A DNA stretch of 64,000 bases from Euzebya sp. GTDB lineage: Bacteria; Actinomycetota; Nitriliruptoria; Euzebyales; Euzebyaceae. The DNA lies in assembly GCF_964222135.1 (NCBI RefSeq), contig NZ_CAXQBR010000003.1:62001-126000 (forward strand), written 5' to 3'. Made by a program: the position numbers and the translations under genes. The notes below the pieces were generated by a model that was given only the letters and a program-made list of their open reading frames with translations, ran no database searches and was not told where the DNA came from. Positions 63,776-64,000 of this stretch are shown here, one piece after another. Position 1 is the stretch's first letter. Every line of letters starts with the position of its first letter.

Positions 63776-64000
63776 CTATGCCCGGTCGTGCGCCGTCCCC
63801 CCAGCCGCCCGGCTCTGGATCCCCCAGGCGTCGAGGTACCACGGCGGCTCGTCGGGCACCGGTCCGGGGGGCGGGAAGTGCCGATCGGCGTCGCGGACCA
63901 GGTCGAGCTGGAACGCGAACCCGACCCCGCCCGGGAAGACGACGTCGCGGTCCGGACGGCGGGTGAAGCCCATGGCCGCGTACATGCCGTGGGCGACCGG
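63776..64000 (-). CDS. GNAT acetyltransferase, C-terminal part (continues past the right edge)
   Basis: About 75 residues remain before the right edge cuts the gene. The tail PVAHGMYAAMGFTRRPDRDVVF is typical of GNAT motif B ('LYxxxGF'), followed by a proline-rich end. Acceptor substrate cannot be told. It ends at 63776, 11 bp from the AbrB-like gene start region, same strand. Confidence 0.72.
   Translation of the reverse strand, partial: PVAHGMYAAMGFTRRPDRDVVFPGGVGFAFQLDLVRDADRHFPPPGPVPDEPPWYLDAWGIQSRAAGGTAHDRA

Overview
The window is high-GC, densely coded actinobacterial DNA. Several cell-surface proteins end in repeats of the CWB2 type (cell wall-binding repeat 2). Together with a UPF0182 membrane protein, a SARP regulator, an F420-type (DUF385) oxidoreductase and a LpqY-SugABC-like transporter, this suggests a deep-branching actinomycete, probably class Nitriliruptoria (Euzebya / Nitriliruptor / Egibacter relatives). 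That placement is inferred from gene content only.

Layout. 1-3.5 kb: tail of an upstream gene, a UPF0182 protein, and the initiator tRNA with its own promoter and a strong terminator. 3.6-4.4 kb: scar of an integrated element, with the C-terminal half of a tyrosine integrase facing the C-terminal third of an amidase. 4.4-18 kb: a SARP-type regulator interrupted by a frameshift, three large CWB2 surface proteins, two unknown proteins, a truncated nucleotidyltransferase pair and a polytopic membrane protein. 18-20.4 kb: zinc uptake and its regulator (znuA, znuB, zur) behind a Zur-like operator, with no ATPase gene. 20.4-28.3 kb: mostly housekeeping and accessory enzymes (LhgO-like oxidase, adenosine deaminase family, DprA, YdeI-like, CvrA-like antiporter, GH32, DUF427, DUF454). 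28.6-33.1 kb: a lactate use operon (lctP, glcD, glcE, glcF) in which frameshifts and internal deletions affect most genes. 33.2-35.5 kb: a KhtT/KefB-like K+/H+ antiporter. 35.6-39.9 kb: a complete sugar ABC importer of the trehalose/maltose class. 39.9-47.7 kb: ArsR/SRPBCC pair, ilvD, MFS exporter, acyl-CoA synthetase, DUF385 protein and a REC-GAF-PAS-GGDEF diguanylate cyclase. 47.9-51.2 kb: a fourth CWB2 protein. 51.3-64 kb: gpsA, an epimerase, beta-phosphoglucomutase plus GH65 phosphorylase, a DMT exporter, CBS protein, amidohydrolase, PhoD phosphatase, VOC protein, TesB thioesterase, a one-domain AbrB membrane protein and the tail of a GNAT acetyltransferase.

How the genes may work together: the 35.6-39.9 kb importer would bring in trehalose or a related disaccharide, and the GH65 phosphorylase with its beta-phosphoglucomutase could feed it to glucose 6-phosphate. 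The CWB2 proteins probably decorate the cell wall with different N-terminal modules (beta-propeller, LVIVD-like region, S15 hydrolase, Big-1-like domain). No CRISPR array, rRNA, complete phage or known defence island was seen. The most unusual signals are the eroded lactate operon, the integrase/amidase scar at the initiator tRNA, the ATPase-less zinc operon, and families of short intergenic repeats with dyad symmetry.
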